From positions 2,601,092 through 2,665,091 of the forward strand of contig NZ_LT968776.1 in the NCBI RefSeq assembly GCF_900240975.1: 64,000 bases of DNA, written 5' to 3'. Below are positions 41,699 through 49,872 of this stretch, piece after piece. Under the pieces are notes generated by a model that ran no database searches, had not been told where the DNA came from, and worked only from the letters and a program-made list of their open reading frames with translations. Position 1 is the stretch's first letter. The number at the start of each line of letters is the position of its first letter. A program made the position numbers and the translations under genes. The stretch comes from Mycobacterium sp. 4858 (GTDB lineage: Bacteria; Actinomycetota; Actinomycetes; Mycobacteriales; Mycobacteriaceae).

Positions 41699-42196
41699 TC
41701 AGAGCTTGTAGCCGATTGCGCGCAGCAGATCGTGGCGCTCGGCCACCTCACGGTCGCCTTCCACCGCGACGGGCGTCTGCCCGTCGATGACGCCAACGAT
41801 GCCGCGACCGCGCGGAGAAACAGCAACCAGGACATCAACCGGGTTGGCTGTGGCGCAGTAGATCCCGCAGACTTCGGGCACCGACTTCACGGGATTGAGG
41901 ACGTTGACCGGAAAGCCCTCACGCAAGAAGATCACGAAGCTATGTCCGGCCGCGATGGCCAGCGCCGTGCGCATCGCCAAGTCAACCAACTCGCCGTCGT
42001 TGCCGCTGCGGCGAACCAACCGCGGTCCCGACGCCTCGCAGAAGGCCACCCCGAACCGCAGCGACGGACTCACTCCGGCCAGCGCCTCGTGCAGGTCTTC
42101 GACGGTCTTGACGAAATGCGCCTGGCCGATGATCACGTTGACATCCTCGGGCTTGTCAACGGCCACCACATCCCACGTCAGCGATGTTGTCGTCAC
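41699..42196 (-). CDS. Adenosine-specific kinase-like protein (PF04008)
   Basis: A 165-residue protein of the adenosine-specific-kinase family described from archaea: NVIIGQAHFVKTVEDLHEAL, RFGVAFCEASGPRLVRRSGN, AAGHSFVIFLREGFPVNVLN, CGIYCATANPVDVLVA, GRGIVGVIDG. Close to full family length. Adenosine kinase activity comes from an archaeal protein; for bacterial members it is unproven. It is convergent with the DUF1330 gene, 3 bp apart. Confidence 0.8.
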   Translation of the reverse strand: MTTTSLTWDVVAVDKPEDVNVIIGQAHFVKTVEDLHEALAGVSPSLRFGVAFCEASGPRLVRRSGNDGELVDLAMRTALAIAAGHSFVIFLREGFPVNVLNPVKSVPEVCGIYCATANPVDVLVAVSPRGRGIVGVIDGQTPVAVEGDREVAERHDLLRAIGYKL

Positions 42197-42372
42197 CAGC
42201 CCATGCTGCCACCCGGCTACGGTCGCCCGAAAGACTTCTTAGCCGCCTCATTGCCAGTCGGCCCAACTGAGGACCAATGACTTGTGTGCTGGGTTCAAAA
42301 GACCCGTCCCAACGCTGCCGGTAGCCGATAGCGTCTCTCTTCGACGGGCCCGTTAAAGCAGGGGAAAGAGCG

Positions 42373-42537
42373 ATGAACGCCTTGCTCGATCTCATCGAGG
42401 AAAGACGCCACGTGCGCGTGCCGTTTGATCAGGCCGCACAGTGGAGTTTCCGCCTGAGGGTGCGCCGCGCGACCGTAGAACTTGCCCACCGCAACCACTT
42501 TGGCAACAAGACCACCGGGTCGGGAGTGCGGCGATGA
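42373..42537 (+). CDS. Small ORF coupled to the reductase gene
   Basis: A 54-residue frame (MNALLDLIEERRHVRVPFDQ at its start) with a GGGGAAAG ribosome binding site and a stop that overlaps the next ATG (ATGA). The product is strongly basic in its C-terminal half and has no family I recognise. The overlap and RBS suggest it is translated, if only as a leader for the next gene. Confidence 0.4.
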   Translation: MNALLDLIEERRHVRVPFDQAAQWSFRLRVRRATVELAHRNHFGNKTTGSGVRR

Positions 42538-43610
42538 CCGTCTTGATGACCGGGTTTCCCGGCTTTCTCGGTAGCGCGTTGCTGCCGGGCATCCTCGGCC
42601 GCACCGGCGAGTCGGCCATCTGTCTGGTGCAGCCCAAGTTCGGCACGCTGGCACGGCGACGCGTGGACGAGCTGAGCGGTGCGGAACCGTTTCTCGATGG
42701 GAGGATCCGGCTGGTCGAGGGCGACATCACCCAACCCGGTCTCGGCGTTGCACCAGAGACCTTCGCCGAGGTCACCGAGGCGTGGCACCTGGCCGCCGTG
42801 TATGACTTGGCGGTGCCGCGCGACGTGGCGGTTCGGGTCAACGTCAATGGCACCCGAAACGTCCTGGACGCGCTCGAACGCTGTCGGAGCCTGACGCGGC
42901 TGCATTACTTCAGCACCTGCTACGTCAGCGGCCGTTACGCCGGCCCATTCGGCGAGGATGACCTCGAAGTCGGTGCGCCGTTCAACAACTACTACGAAGA
43001 GACCAAGCACCTCGCCGAGGCGGAGGTGCGTTGGCGTATGTCCGCGGGCATGCCTGCCACGATCTATCGCCCCTCAATTGTCGTCGGCGACAGCCGTACC
43101 GGGCAGACACAAAAATTCGACGGCCCCTACTTCGTCGTGCAGTGGCTGCTGCGACAGCCTCGCTACGCGATCCTGCCGATGGTGGGTGATCCCGTGAAGA
43201 CGCGCGTCAACGTGGTCCCGCGAGACTTCATCGTTGACGCCGTCGGATATCTGAGCGGCCTCTCCGTCTCGGAGGGGCGCACCTATCATCTGGCGGATCC
43301 GCGACCGCTTACAGTCGACGAGATGGCGGATACGCTGGCTCAGGCGACGGGTCGCGAACTGCTCAAGATCCGGCTGCCCCTGAAATTGACGAAAGCTGCA
43401 CTGGCGCACGTTCCGGGGCTCTACCGCTTGATGCGGATCCCTCCCGAGGCGGTCGATTACTTCGCCCAGCCCACCTTCTACTTGACCGATCATTGTCGGG
43501 CCGATCTCGCCGGCAGCAGTATCGAGCCGCCCGCGTTCCGCAGCTATGTCGATCGACTCGTGGAATTCATGCGCAGTCATCCCGACATCGGCTCGGCGGC
43601 GATGTTCTGA
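42534..43610 (+). CDS. Extended SDR, fatty acyl-CoA reductase/male-sterility-like
   Basis: A 358-residue NAD(P)-binding protein with VLMTGFPGFLGSALLPGILG at the N-terminus, TEAWHLAAVYDLAVP, VNVNGTRNVLDALERC, HYFSTCYVSGRYAGPF and YYEETKHLAEAEV (YxxxK). This pattern is shared with the NAD-binding_4 male-sterility-type reductases that make fatty alcohols. It stands 42 bp before a wax-ester synthase gene, so alcohol or hydroxy-lipid supply to it is likely (inference). Confidence 0.78.
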   Translation: MTVLMTGFPGFLGSALLPGILGRTGESAICLVQPKFGTLARRRVDELSGAEPFLDGRIRLVEGDITQPGLGVAPETFAEVTEAWHLAAVYDLAVPRDVAVRVNVNGTRNVLDALERCRSLTRLHYFSTCYVSGRYAGPFGEDDLEVGAPFNNYYEETKHLAEAEVRWRMSAGMPATIYRPSIVVGDSRTGQTQKFDGPYFVVQWLLRQPRYAILPMVGDPVKTRVNVVPRDFIVDAVGYLSGLSVSEGRTYHLADPRPLTVDEMADTLAQATGRELLKIRLPLKLTKAALAHVPGLYRLMRIPPEAVDYFAQPTFYLTDHCRADLAGSSIEPPAFRSYVDRLVEFMRSHPDIGSAAMF

Positions 43611-43652
43611 AGAGCGCCGTCGCCCAGGCGCCGGTCGGGGTCTAATGGGTGG

Positions 43653-45008
43653 ATGGACCTGATGATGCCCACCGACGCGATATTTCTGCTGGGGGAGTCG
43701 CGGGAACACCCCATGCACGTCGGTGGCTTGCAGTTGTTCGAGATGCCCGAAGGCGCCGGTCCCGGCTTCGTCCGGGACCTCTATGACCGCTTGGTCGCGC
43801 AGCAGGATTTTCAGCCCACCTTCCGCAAGCATCCGGCGACGTTCGTCGGCGGAATCGCGAACCTGGGCTGGTCCTACGACGATGACGTCGACGTCGACTA
43901 CCACGTCCGGCGCTCGGCGGTGCCGTCGCCCGGTCGGATCCGGGAACTGCTCGAGCTGACCTCGCGGTGGCACAGCAGCCTGCTGGATCGTCACCGTCCG
44001 CTGTGGGAAACGCACATCATCGAGGGCCTCAAGGACGGCCGGTTCGCCGTATACACGAAGATCCACCACGCACTGATCGACGGCGTCTCCGCGCAGAAGC
44101 TGATGCAGCGCGCGTTGTCGACCGACCCCGACGATCGCGAGATCCGAGCGCCGTGGAGCCTGCCCAAAAGCAAGCACAAGAGCAGCCCGGTGAGCCCATT
44201 GCGGTCGGTCCTGCGTGCGGCGGGATCGCTTGCGGCACTTGGCCCGTCGACGGTCTCGCTGGCCCGCGCGGCGCTGCTCGAGCAGCAGTTGACGTTGCCC
44301 TTCGGGGCCCCGCGCACCATGCTGAACGTCAAGATCGGCGGCGCGCGCCGCTGCGCGGCGCAGTCATGGTCGCTGGACCGCATCAAAGCCGTCAAGAAGG
44401 CGGCCGGGGTCACCGTCAACGACGTCGTCCTGGCGATGTGTTCGGGCGCCCTGCGCTACTACCTGCTCGAGCAGAACGCGCTGCCGGACGCCCCGCTGAT
44501 CGCGATGGTCCCGGTGAGCCTGCGCACCGAGGACGAGGCCGACGCCGGGGGCAACCTCGTCGGCGCCATCCTGTGCAACCTCGCCACCGATACCGACGAT
44601 CCCGCGCAGCGACTGCAGGCCATCAGCGATTCGATGCGCCGCAACAAGACGGTGTTCTCGCAGCTGCCCCGCTTCCAGGCACTGGCGCTGTCCGCGGCCA
44701 ACACGTCGGCGCTGGCTCTGGCGGCCGTCCCGGGCTGGGTGGCGTCCACGTCGCCGCCGTTCAACATCATCATCTCGAACGTGCCCGGGCCCACTCAGCC
44801 GATCTACTACGGGGGCGCCCGCCTCGACGGCAACTACCCGCTGTCCATCGCGCTGGACGGCCAGGCGCTGAACATCACCCTCGCCAACAACGCCGGCAAT
44901 CTGGACTTCGGCCTGGTGGGATGCCGGCGGAGCGTGCCGCACCTGCAGCGACTGCTGACGCACCTGGAGTCGTCGCTCAAGGACCTGGAACGTTCGGTCG
45001 GGTCCTGA
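43653..45008 (+). CDS. Wax ester synthase/diacylglycerol acyltransferase (WS/DGAT)
   Basis: A 451-residue acyltransferase making triacylglycerol or wax esters from acyl-CoA. The active-site motif HHxxxDG is KIHHALIDGVSAQKLMQRAL, preceded by PLWETHIIEGLKDGRFAVYT; the second conserved block is ISNVPGPTQPIYYGGARLDG. The N-terminal MPTDAIFLLGESREHPMHVG is the family hallmark. In M. tuberculosis the Rv3740c/Tgs2 genes occupy this neighbourhood. A storage-lipid role is expected. Confidence 0.9.
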   Translation: MDLMMPTDAIFLLGESREHPMHVGGLQLFEMPEGAGPGFVRDLYDRLVAQQDFQPTFRKHPATFVGGIANLGWSYDDDVDVDYHVRRSAVPSPGRIRELLELTSRWHSSLLDRHRPLWETHIIEGLKDGRFAVYTKIHHALIDGVSAQKLMQRALSTDPDDREIRAPWSLPKSKHKSSPVSPLRSVLRAAGSLAALGPSTVSLARAALLEQQLTLPFGAPRTMLNVKIGGARRCAAQSWSLDRIKAVKKAAGVTVNDVVLAMCSGALRYYLLEQNALPDAPLIAMVPVSLRTEDEADAGGNLVGAILCNLATDTDDPAQRLQAISDSMRRNKTVFSQLPRFQALALSAANTSALALAAVPGWVASTSPPFNIIISNVPGPTQPIYYGGARLDGNYPLSIALDGQALNITLANNAGNLDFGLVGCRRSVPHLQRLLTHLESSLKDLERSVGS

Positions 45009-45012
45009 TCGG

Positions 45013-45498
45013 ATGCCGAGACTCAGTGCGGGTGTGCTGTTGTACCGGACCCGCGACGGCGTCGTCGAGGTCCTGATCGCGCATCCGGGCGGCCCGTTCT
45101 GGGCGCGAAAAGACAACGGGGCCTGGTCGATTCCCAAAGGCGAGTACGCCGGCGGGGAGGATCCGTGGGTTGCCGCGCAACGCGAGTTCTTCGAAGAGCT
45201 CGGGCTTACGGTGCCGGATGGAACCCGGCTGGACCTCGGAGAACTCAAGCAGTCCGGCGGCAAGGTGGTCACCGCCTTCGCCGTCGGCGGCGACCTCGAT
45301 GTGACCGACGCGCGCAGCAACACTTTCGAATTGGAGTGGCCGAAGGGGTCTGGCACGATGCGGGAGTTCCCGGAGGTCGACCGGGTGGGCTGGTTTCCGG
45401 TGGCGCAGGCGCGAGTCAAGCTGTTGAAGGGCCAGCTCGGGTTTCTGGACCGATTGATGGCGCATCCGGATTTGACGGGCTTACACGAAGGAACCTGA
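45013..45498 (+). CDS. NUDIX hydrolase
   Basis: A 161-residue NUDIX protein with complete box: G-x5-E-x7-REFFEELGL in GEYAGGEDPWVAAQREFFEE. It starts 5 bp after the WS/DGAT stop. The start MPRLSAGVLLYRTRDGVVEV is typical; family members hydrolyse nucleoside diphosphate derivatives, and CoA or dinucleotide polyphosphates are possible. Confidence 0.88.
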   Translation: MPRLSAGVLLYRTRDGVVEVLIAHPGGPFWARKDNGAWSIPKGEYAGGEDPWVAAQREFFEELGLTVPDGTRLDLGELKQSGGKVVTAFAVGGDLDVTDARSNTFELEWPKGSGTMREFPEVDRVGWFPVAQARVKLLKGQLGFLDRLMAHPDLTGLHEGT

Positions 45499-45538
45499 CG
45501 TTGCGGCCGGGGCGTCGGCCGACGGGCAGAATGGCCGC

Positions 45539-46765
45539 ATGACGACCGCGCCGACCGACTCCCAGGGGTTGTTGCTGCAGCTGCTGGACCCGGCCAACCG
45601 ACCCGACCCGTATCGGCTCTGCGCGCAGTTTCGCGACGGCGGAGCCTTGCAGCTGCCCGACGTCAACCTCGCCGTGTTCTTGAGTTACCGAGACTGCGAC
45701 GAGGTGTTGCGGCACCCGTTGTCGAGCAGCGACAACATCAACTCGACCGTCGCGAAGCGCCAGGCCGAGGCCGGGACGGCACCGCGCCGGCAGGGACCGC
45801 CGGGCTTCCTGTTCCTCGATCCGCCCGACCACACCCGCCTGCGCAGGCTGGTCAGCAAGGCGTTCGCGCCGAAGGTGGTGAGCGCGCTGGAGCCCGACAT
45901 TCGTGCGCTGGTCGACGGGATGCTCGATCGGGTCGCCGAGAGGGGCCACTTCGAGGTCGTCGAGGATTTCGCCTACCCGCTGCCGGTGGCGGTGATCTGC
46001 CGGTTGCTCGGTGTGCCGCTCGACGACGAGCCGCAGTTCAGCCGTGCGTCGGCTTCGCTGGCTCAGGCGCTCGACCCGTTTTCGACGATCACCGGCGTGC
46101 CGGCGGAGATCGCGAACGAACGACAACAGGCCGGGGCCTGGTTGCGCGAATACTTCCACGGGCTGATCGACCGCCGCCGTTCACAACCTGGAGACGACCT
46201 GCTGTCGGGGCTGATCGCGGTGGAGGAGTCCGGCGATCAACTGAGCGAGGAGGAGATCGTCTCCACCTGCAACCTGCTCCTGATCGCCGGACACGAGACG
46301 ACGGTGAACCTCATCGGGAATGCCATGCTGGCAATGCTGCGCGACCCTGTGCAGTGGGGCGCCCTGGGTGCCGACCCCGGTCGAGCGCCGGCGATCGTGG
46401 AAGAGACGCTGCGCTACGACCCGCCCGTGCAGTTAGTCGGCCGAATCGCTCTCGCGGACATGACGATTGGCGGGGTCGAGGTACCGGCGGGCGACGTGAT
46501 GATGCTCCTGCTGGCCGCGGCCCATCGTGATCCCGCGGAATTCGAGCGGCCCGATGTGTTCGATCCGGACCGGAAGGGGTTGCGGCACTTGGGCTTCGGC
46601 CGGGGAGCCCACTACTGCCTGGGCGCGCCGCTGGCCCGGCTGGAGGCCGGCGTGGCGCTGTCGGCGGTGACGGCGCGATTCCCGGGTGCGCGGCTGGACG
46701 GTGAGCCGCAATACAAGGCCAACGTCACGCTGCGTGGGCTGTCGCGCCTGCAAGTCACGGTTTAG
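45539..46765 (+). CDS. Cytochrome P450
   Basis: A 408-residue P450. The I-helix oxygen-activation motif is IAGHETT, the ExxR of the K-helix is EETLRYDPP, and the heme-cysteine loop is GFGRGAHYCLGAPLARLEAG. The length is normal. The subfamily cannot be named by eye. It ends the direct run SDR-WS/DGAT-NUDIX-P450, 40 bp after the NUDIX gene. No ferredoxin gene is adjacent. Confidence 0.9.
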   Translation: MTTAPTDSQGLLLQLLDPANRPDPYRLCAQFRDGGALQLPDVNLAVFLSYRDCDEVLRHPLSSSDNINSTVAKRQAEAGTAPRRQGPPGFLFLDPPDHTRLRRLVSKAFAPKVVSALEPDIRALVDGMLDRVAERGHFEVVEDFAYPLPVAVICRLLGVPLDDEPQFSRASASLAQALDPFSTITGVPAEIANERQQAGAWLREYFHGLIDRRRSQPGDDLLSGLIAVEESGDQLSEEEIVSTCNLLLIAGHETTVNLIGNAMLAMLRDPVQWGALGADPGRAPAIVEETLRYDPPVQLVGRIALADMTIGGVEVPAGDVMMLLLAAAHRDPAEFERPDVFDPDRKGLRHLGFGRGAHYCLGAPLARLEAGVALSAVTARFPGARLDGEPQYKANVTLRGLSRLQVTV

Positions 46766-46766
46766 G

Positions 46767-46810
46767 TCAGCCGCGCTGTGCCTCAGCCGCGCTGTGCTCA
46801 GCCGCGCTCC
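46767..46810 (+). repeat. Three short tandem copies of TCAGCCGCGCTGTGC
   Basis: Units begin at 46767, 46783 and 46798 (the last truncated) between the P450 stop and the small convergent gene; the third supplies that gene's stop codon region. Probably a replication-slippage product. Confidence 0.7.
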
Positions 46811-47166
46811 CACGGCGGGCTTTCACCCATCTTCTTGTAGTACTTGGCCAGGTGGCTTTTGACCCGATCGACGTCCGTCTTCGGTAGGTCGATGCCGCCG
46901 CGCGCGCCGTCCATGATGGCGCCCGCGGCCATCACCCCGCGCGGGACCGCCTGAAGGTCGCCGCCGACGACGTCGGCGATCAGGAGCTTGTACGCCGTGA
47001 AGTTGTCCTTCTTGCCGTTGTCGTACCAGACGTGGGCATCGCGGTACTTCTCGTTCGGCTGCTCCTCGGCGCCGGCCCACTTGCGGACCCGCTTCTCGGC
47101 GGCGTCACCATCCCACTTGCTGTCGCGATCGGCCACCGGCAGGTCTTGAAACGCTGTTACTGACAT
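46798..47166 (-). CDS. Small protein with phage prohead-protease-associated domain, unknown function
   Basis: A 122-residue soluble protein: WDGDAAEKRVRKWAGAEEQP, HVWYDNGKKDNFTAYKLLIA, AVPRGVMAAGAIMDGARGGI, DVDRVKSHLAKYYKKMGESP. The same arrangement occurs as a domain in some phage prohead-protease/capsid-associated proteins (recognised from memory). Here it stands alone, with no other phage genes nearby. It could be a domesticated phage domain. Composition is normal for the region. Confidence 0.7.
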   Translation of the reverse strand: MSVTAFQDLPVADRDSKWDGDAAEKRVRKWAGAEEQPNEKYRDAHVWYDNGKKDNFTAYKLLIADVVGGDLQAVPRGVMAAGAIMDGARGGIDLPKTDVDRVKSHLAKYYKKMGESPPWERG

Positions 47167-47217
47167 GTCGTTCGCGTGCCCGCCGGCAGCGGGCGTTAAA
47201 CGCGCCGGGACCGCGGG

Positions 47218-47244
47218 TTATGCACAGTTGGAAGTTTCTCCACA
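47218..47244 (+). promoter_or_regulatory. Two DnaA-box-like sites upstream of the HNH gene
   Basis: TTATGCACA (47218-47226) and TTCTCCACA (47236-47244) resemble the DnaA box TTNTNCACA, same orientation, 18 bp apart, 54 bp before the ATG at 47298. This may be chance, but the pair is notable in a GC-rich genome. Confidence 0.35.
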
Positions 47245-47297
47245 GCCTGGCGGTCGAGCGGTGCTCCGCGTCGCCGGCCGGGCCTACTATCGAAAAC

Positions 47298-48779
47298 ATG
47301 TTCGATGTCAGGTTGCCGACGGTCGAGGAGCTGGCGCGCGCCGAGGATGCGGAACTGGCGGCCGCCATCGCCCAGTGTGCGCGGGTGGAGGCGGCGGCCT
47401 CGGCGCGCAGGCTGGCGGCCATCGCGGAGCTGGTGCACCGCCGGGCCGACGGGCCGACCAGCTCCGCCCACTGGTCCTGCGACAACTGGGATGCCATGGC
47501 AGCCGAAGTCGCCGCGGCGCAAAACATCAGCCACGCCATGGCTTCGGGGCAGATGTATCTGGCGGCGGCGTTGCGCAACCGGCTGCCTCGGGTCGCGGCT
47601 CTCTTTGGCGAGGGCATCATCAGCGCCCGCTTGGCGGCGACCATCGTGTGGCACACCGACCTCGTGAAGGACCCCGACACCCTGCGATTGATCGATACCA
47701 CGCTGGCCGAAGACGCCGCGCGGTTCGGGCCGATGTCGGCCAACAAGACCGCGCAGGCCATCGACGTGGTGGTGGACCGTTACGATCCCGGCGCCCTGCG
47801 GCGCACTCGCGCCGCGGCCCGCAGCCGCGACGTCGTCATCGATCAATCCGATGACGAGTCGGGCACTGCCGCCGTGTGGGGTCGGCTCTATGCGAATGAC
47901 GCGGCCATGCTGGACCGGCGCCTGCTGCAGATGGCCGGGGAGGTGTGCGGAGACGATCCGCGCACCGTCGCCCAGCGCCGTGCCGACGCGTTGGGGGCCT
48001 TGGCCGCCGGCTCGGACCGGCTCGCCTGTGGTTGCGGGAACGGGGACTGTCCGGCCGGCGCCCAGACGGACGAGCGGGCGGCGGGCGTGGTCATCCACGT
48101 CGTCGCCGACGCTTCGACGCTGCAGGCCGACCCGGACCCGCACATGTCGGGCGAGCGGCGGTCGCGGCCCATCACCTGTGTCTTTTACTCATCTGACGCT
48201 GCCGACGAATAGAGGATCTCGCCGGCGCAGGTCGCCGAACTGATCCGTGGCGGGGCCAAAGTCCAACCGGTGCGCCATCCGGCCATCGCAGAGGCCGAGC
48301 CGGGTTACCGCCCGTCGGCCGAGCTGGAGCGGTTCATCCGGTGCCGGGACATGACGTGCCGGTTCCCCGGTTGTGATCGACCCGCCGAGTTCACCGACAT
48401 CGACCACACGGTGCCCTACCCGCTGGGCCCCACTCACGCGTCCAACCTCAAGTGCTTATGCAGGAAGCACCACCTGCTGAAGACTTTCTGGACGGGTTGG
48501 CGCGACCAGCAACGGCCGGACGGCACCGTGGTGTGGACGTCACCGACCGGTCGGACGTACACCACCCGTCCGGGCAGTCGGCTGTTGTTTCCCGCACTGT
48601 GCGCCCCGACGGGCGAATTGTCCAGTGTCCCGAGGAACTATCGTCCCCGCGGCGAACGCGGCGTCATGATGCCCACGCGCCGGCGGACCCGACGGCAAGA
48701 CCGAGCCCGCCGCATCGATGCCGAGCGCGCGCTCAACGCCGCCCACATCGCCGAACGCAACCAGCCGCCGCCCTTCTAG
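47298..48779 (+). pseudogene. DUF222/HNH endonuclease (13E12-like), interrupted by an in-frame stop within adapter-like sequence
   Basis: A member of the mycobacterial 13E12/REP family. The N-terminal DUF222 part runs from FDVRLPTVEELARAEDAELA to DPHMSGERRSRPIT (47298 to about 48175). After 48222 the frame resumes as SPAQVAELIRGGAKVQP and continues through the HNH nuclease FTDIDHTVPYPLGPTHASNL with CRKHHLLK. Between them is a foreign stretch with an in-frame TAG at 48210-48212. Both halves are in the same frame, so without it the protein would be about 490 residues. The last 4 bases overlap the convergent ligC. A natural pseudogene is less likely than a misassembly (see next entry). Confidence 0.8.
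48176..48221 (+). other. Sequence matching the Illumina Nextera transposase adapter
   Basis: Positions 48176-48208 match the complement of the Nextera read-1 transposase adapter at 30 of 33 positions; the last 19 bases (CATCTGACGCTGCCGACGA) are exact. The next bases ATAGAG and GATCTCG match an i5 index complement (S502-like) and the flanking P5 adapter, with a 7-base omission between. Adapter sequence is from memory. A natural origin is very improbable; it is most likely unremoved adapter in the assembly. Confidence 0.85.
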
Positions 48780-49846
48780 CCCGGTCCGAGTCCGGGCACG
48801 ATGTCACCCAGGCTGAAGGTGACCGGCTCCTCGAGTTGTTCGTATGTGCACGAGCGCGGGTCGCGGTCCGGCCGCCACCGGTTGAGCTGCGCGGTGTGCC
48901 GAAAACGCCGGCCTTCCATATGGTCGTAGCGGACCTCGACCACGCGCTCGGGTCGCAGCGGCACAAACGAAAGATCCTTGCCCGCGTTCCAGCGTGAGTA
49001 CTCGTTCTTGCGCGGCGTTCGTTCGCCGGCCTCGTGGGCGGCCCAGTTCCACGGGTGATCCTCGAAATCGGTGACCAGTGGCTGGAGTTCGGCGAACAGG
49101 CGCCGTCGCTCGGCCATCGGGAAGGCGCCGATGACGCCGACGGACGCCAGCTGTCCGTCGTCCTGGTAGAGCCCGAGCAGCAGCGAGCCGATCGAGTCGC
49201 CGCCGGACTTGTGCACGCGGTAGCCGGCCACCACGCAGTCTGCCGTCCGCTCATGCTTGATCTTGAACATGACCCGTTTGTCGGGCTGATAGGTGACGGT
49301 CAGCGGCTTGGCGATGACCCCGTCCAGGCCGGCACCCTCGAACTCGTCGAACCAGCGCCGCGCCAGGTCGATGTCGGTGGTGGCCGGCGTGACATGGATT
49401 GACGGGCCGGAGCCCCCTAGCGCCTCGACGAGGGCCGCGCGGCGCTCGCTGAACGGCCGCCGCGTGTAGTCGTCGTCGCCCAGGGCGAGCAGGTCGAACG
49501 CGATGAAGGACGCCGGCGTCGTCTCGGCGAGCATCCGCACGCGCGAGTCCGCCGGGTGGATGCGTTGTTGTAGCGCCTCGAAATCCAGACCGTTGCCGGT
49601 AGCGATGACGATCTCCCCGTCGATCACGCAACGCCCCGGCAGCTCCGCGCGGGCCGCGGCCACCAGCTCGGGAAAGTAGCGCGTCATGGGCCTTTCGTTG
49701 CGGCTGCCCAGCTCCACTTCGTCCCGGTCCCGGAAACAGATGGACCGGAACCCGTCCCATTTGGGCTCGTACGACGCGTCTGGCGGGATCGACCGCACCG
49801 ATTTGGCCAGCATCGGCGACACCGGGGGCATGACAGGTAGGTCCAT
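48776..49846 (-). CDS. ligC: ATP-dependent DNA ligase LigC
   Basis: A 356-residue ATP-dependent ligase. The adenylated lysine is in YEPKWDGFRSICF (KxDG), with further nucleotidyltransferase motifs VIDGEIVIATGNGLDFEALQ, FIAFDLLALGDDDYT and LDGVIAKPLTVTYQPDKRVM, KIKHERTADCVVAGYR. The OB domain extends to about residue 330. Start ATG 49846. M. tuberculosis has the same pair, ligC (Rv3731) beside a polymerase-domain gene (Rv3730c). It is divergent from the polymerase gene by 26 bp. Confidence 0.92.
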   Translation of the reverse strand: MDLPVMPPVSPMLAKSVRSIPPDASYEPKWDGFRSICFRDRDEVELGSRNERPMTRYFPELVAAARAELPGRCVIDGEIVIATGNGLDFEALQQRIHPADSRVRMLAETTPASFIAFDLLALGDDDYTRRPFSERRAALVEALGGSGPSIHVTPATTDIDLARRWFDEFEGAGLDGVIAKPLTVTYQPDKRVMFKIKHERTADCVVAGYRVHKSGGDSIGSLLLGLYQDDGQLASVGVIGAFPMAERRRLFAELQPLVTDFEDHPWNWAAHEAGERTPRKNEYSRWNAGKDLSFVPLRPERVVEVRYDHMEGRRFRHTAQLNRWRPDRDPRSCTYEQLEEPVTFSLGDIVPGLGPG

Positions 49847-49872
49847 AGGCCGATTGTGCTGGAATCATCGGT

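Noticed and set aside
42265..42290. Possible DosR dormancy box (GGACCAATGAC) near the kinase-like gene
   Set aside because: Only one half-site resembles the consensus; the second half does not match.
47220..47297. N-terminal extension of the DUF222/HNH gene from an earlier ATG
   Set aside because: The extension covers DnaA-box-like and promoter sequence; the ATG at 47298 starts the recognisable protein.
48213..48779. A second independent gene with its own start for the HNH part
   Set aside because: Same frame and domain order as the upstream half; it is the 3' half of one gene interrupted by adapter sequence.
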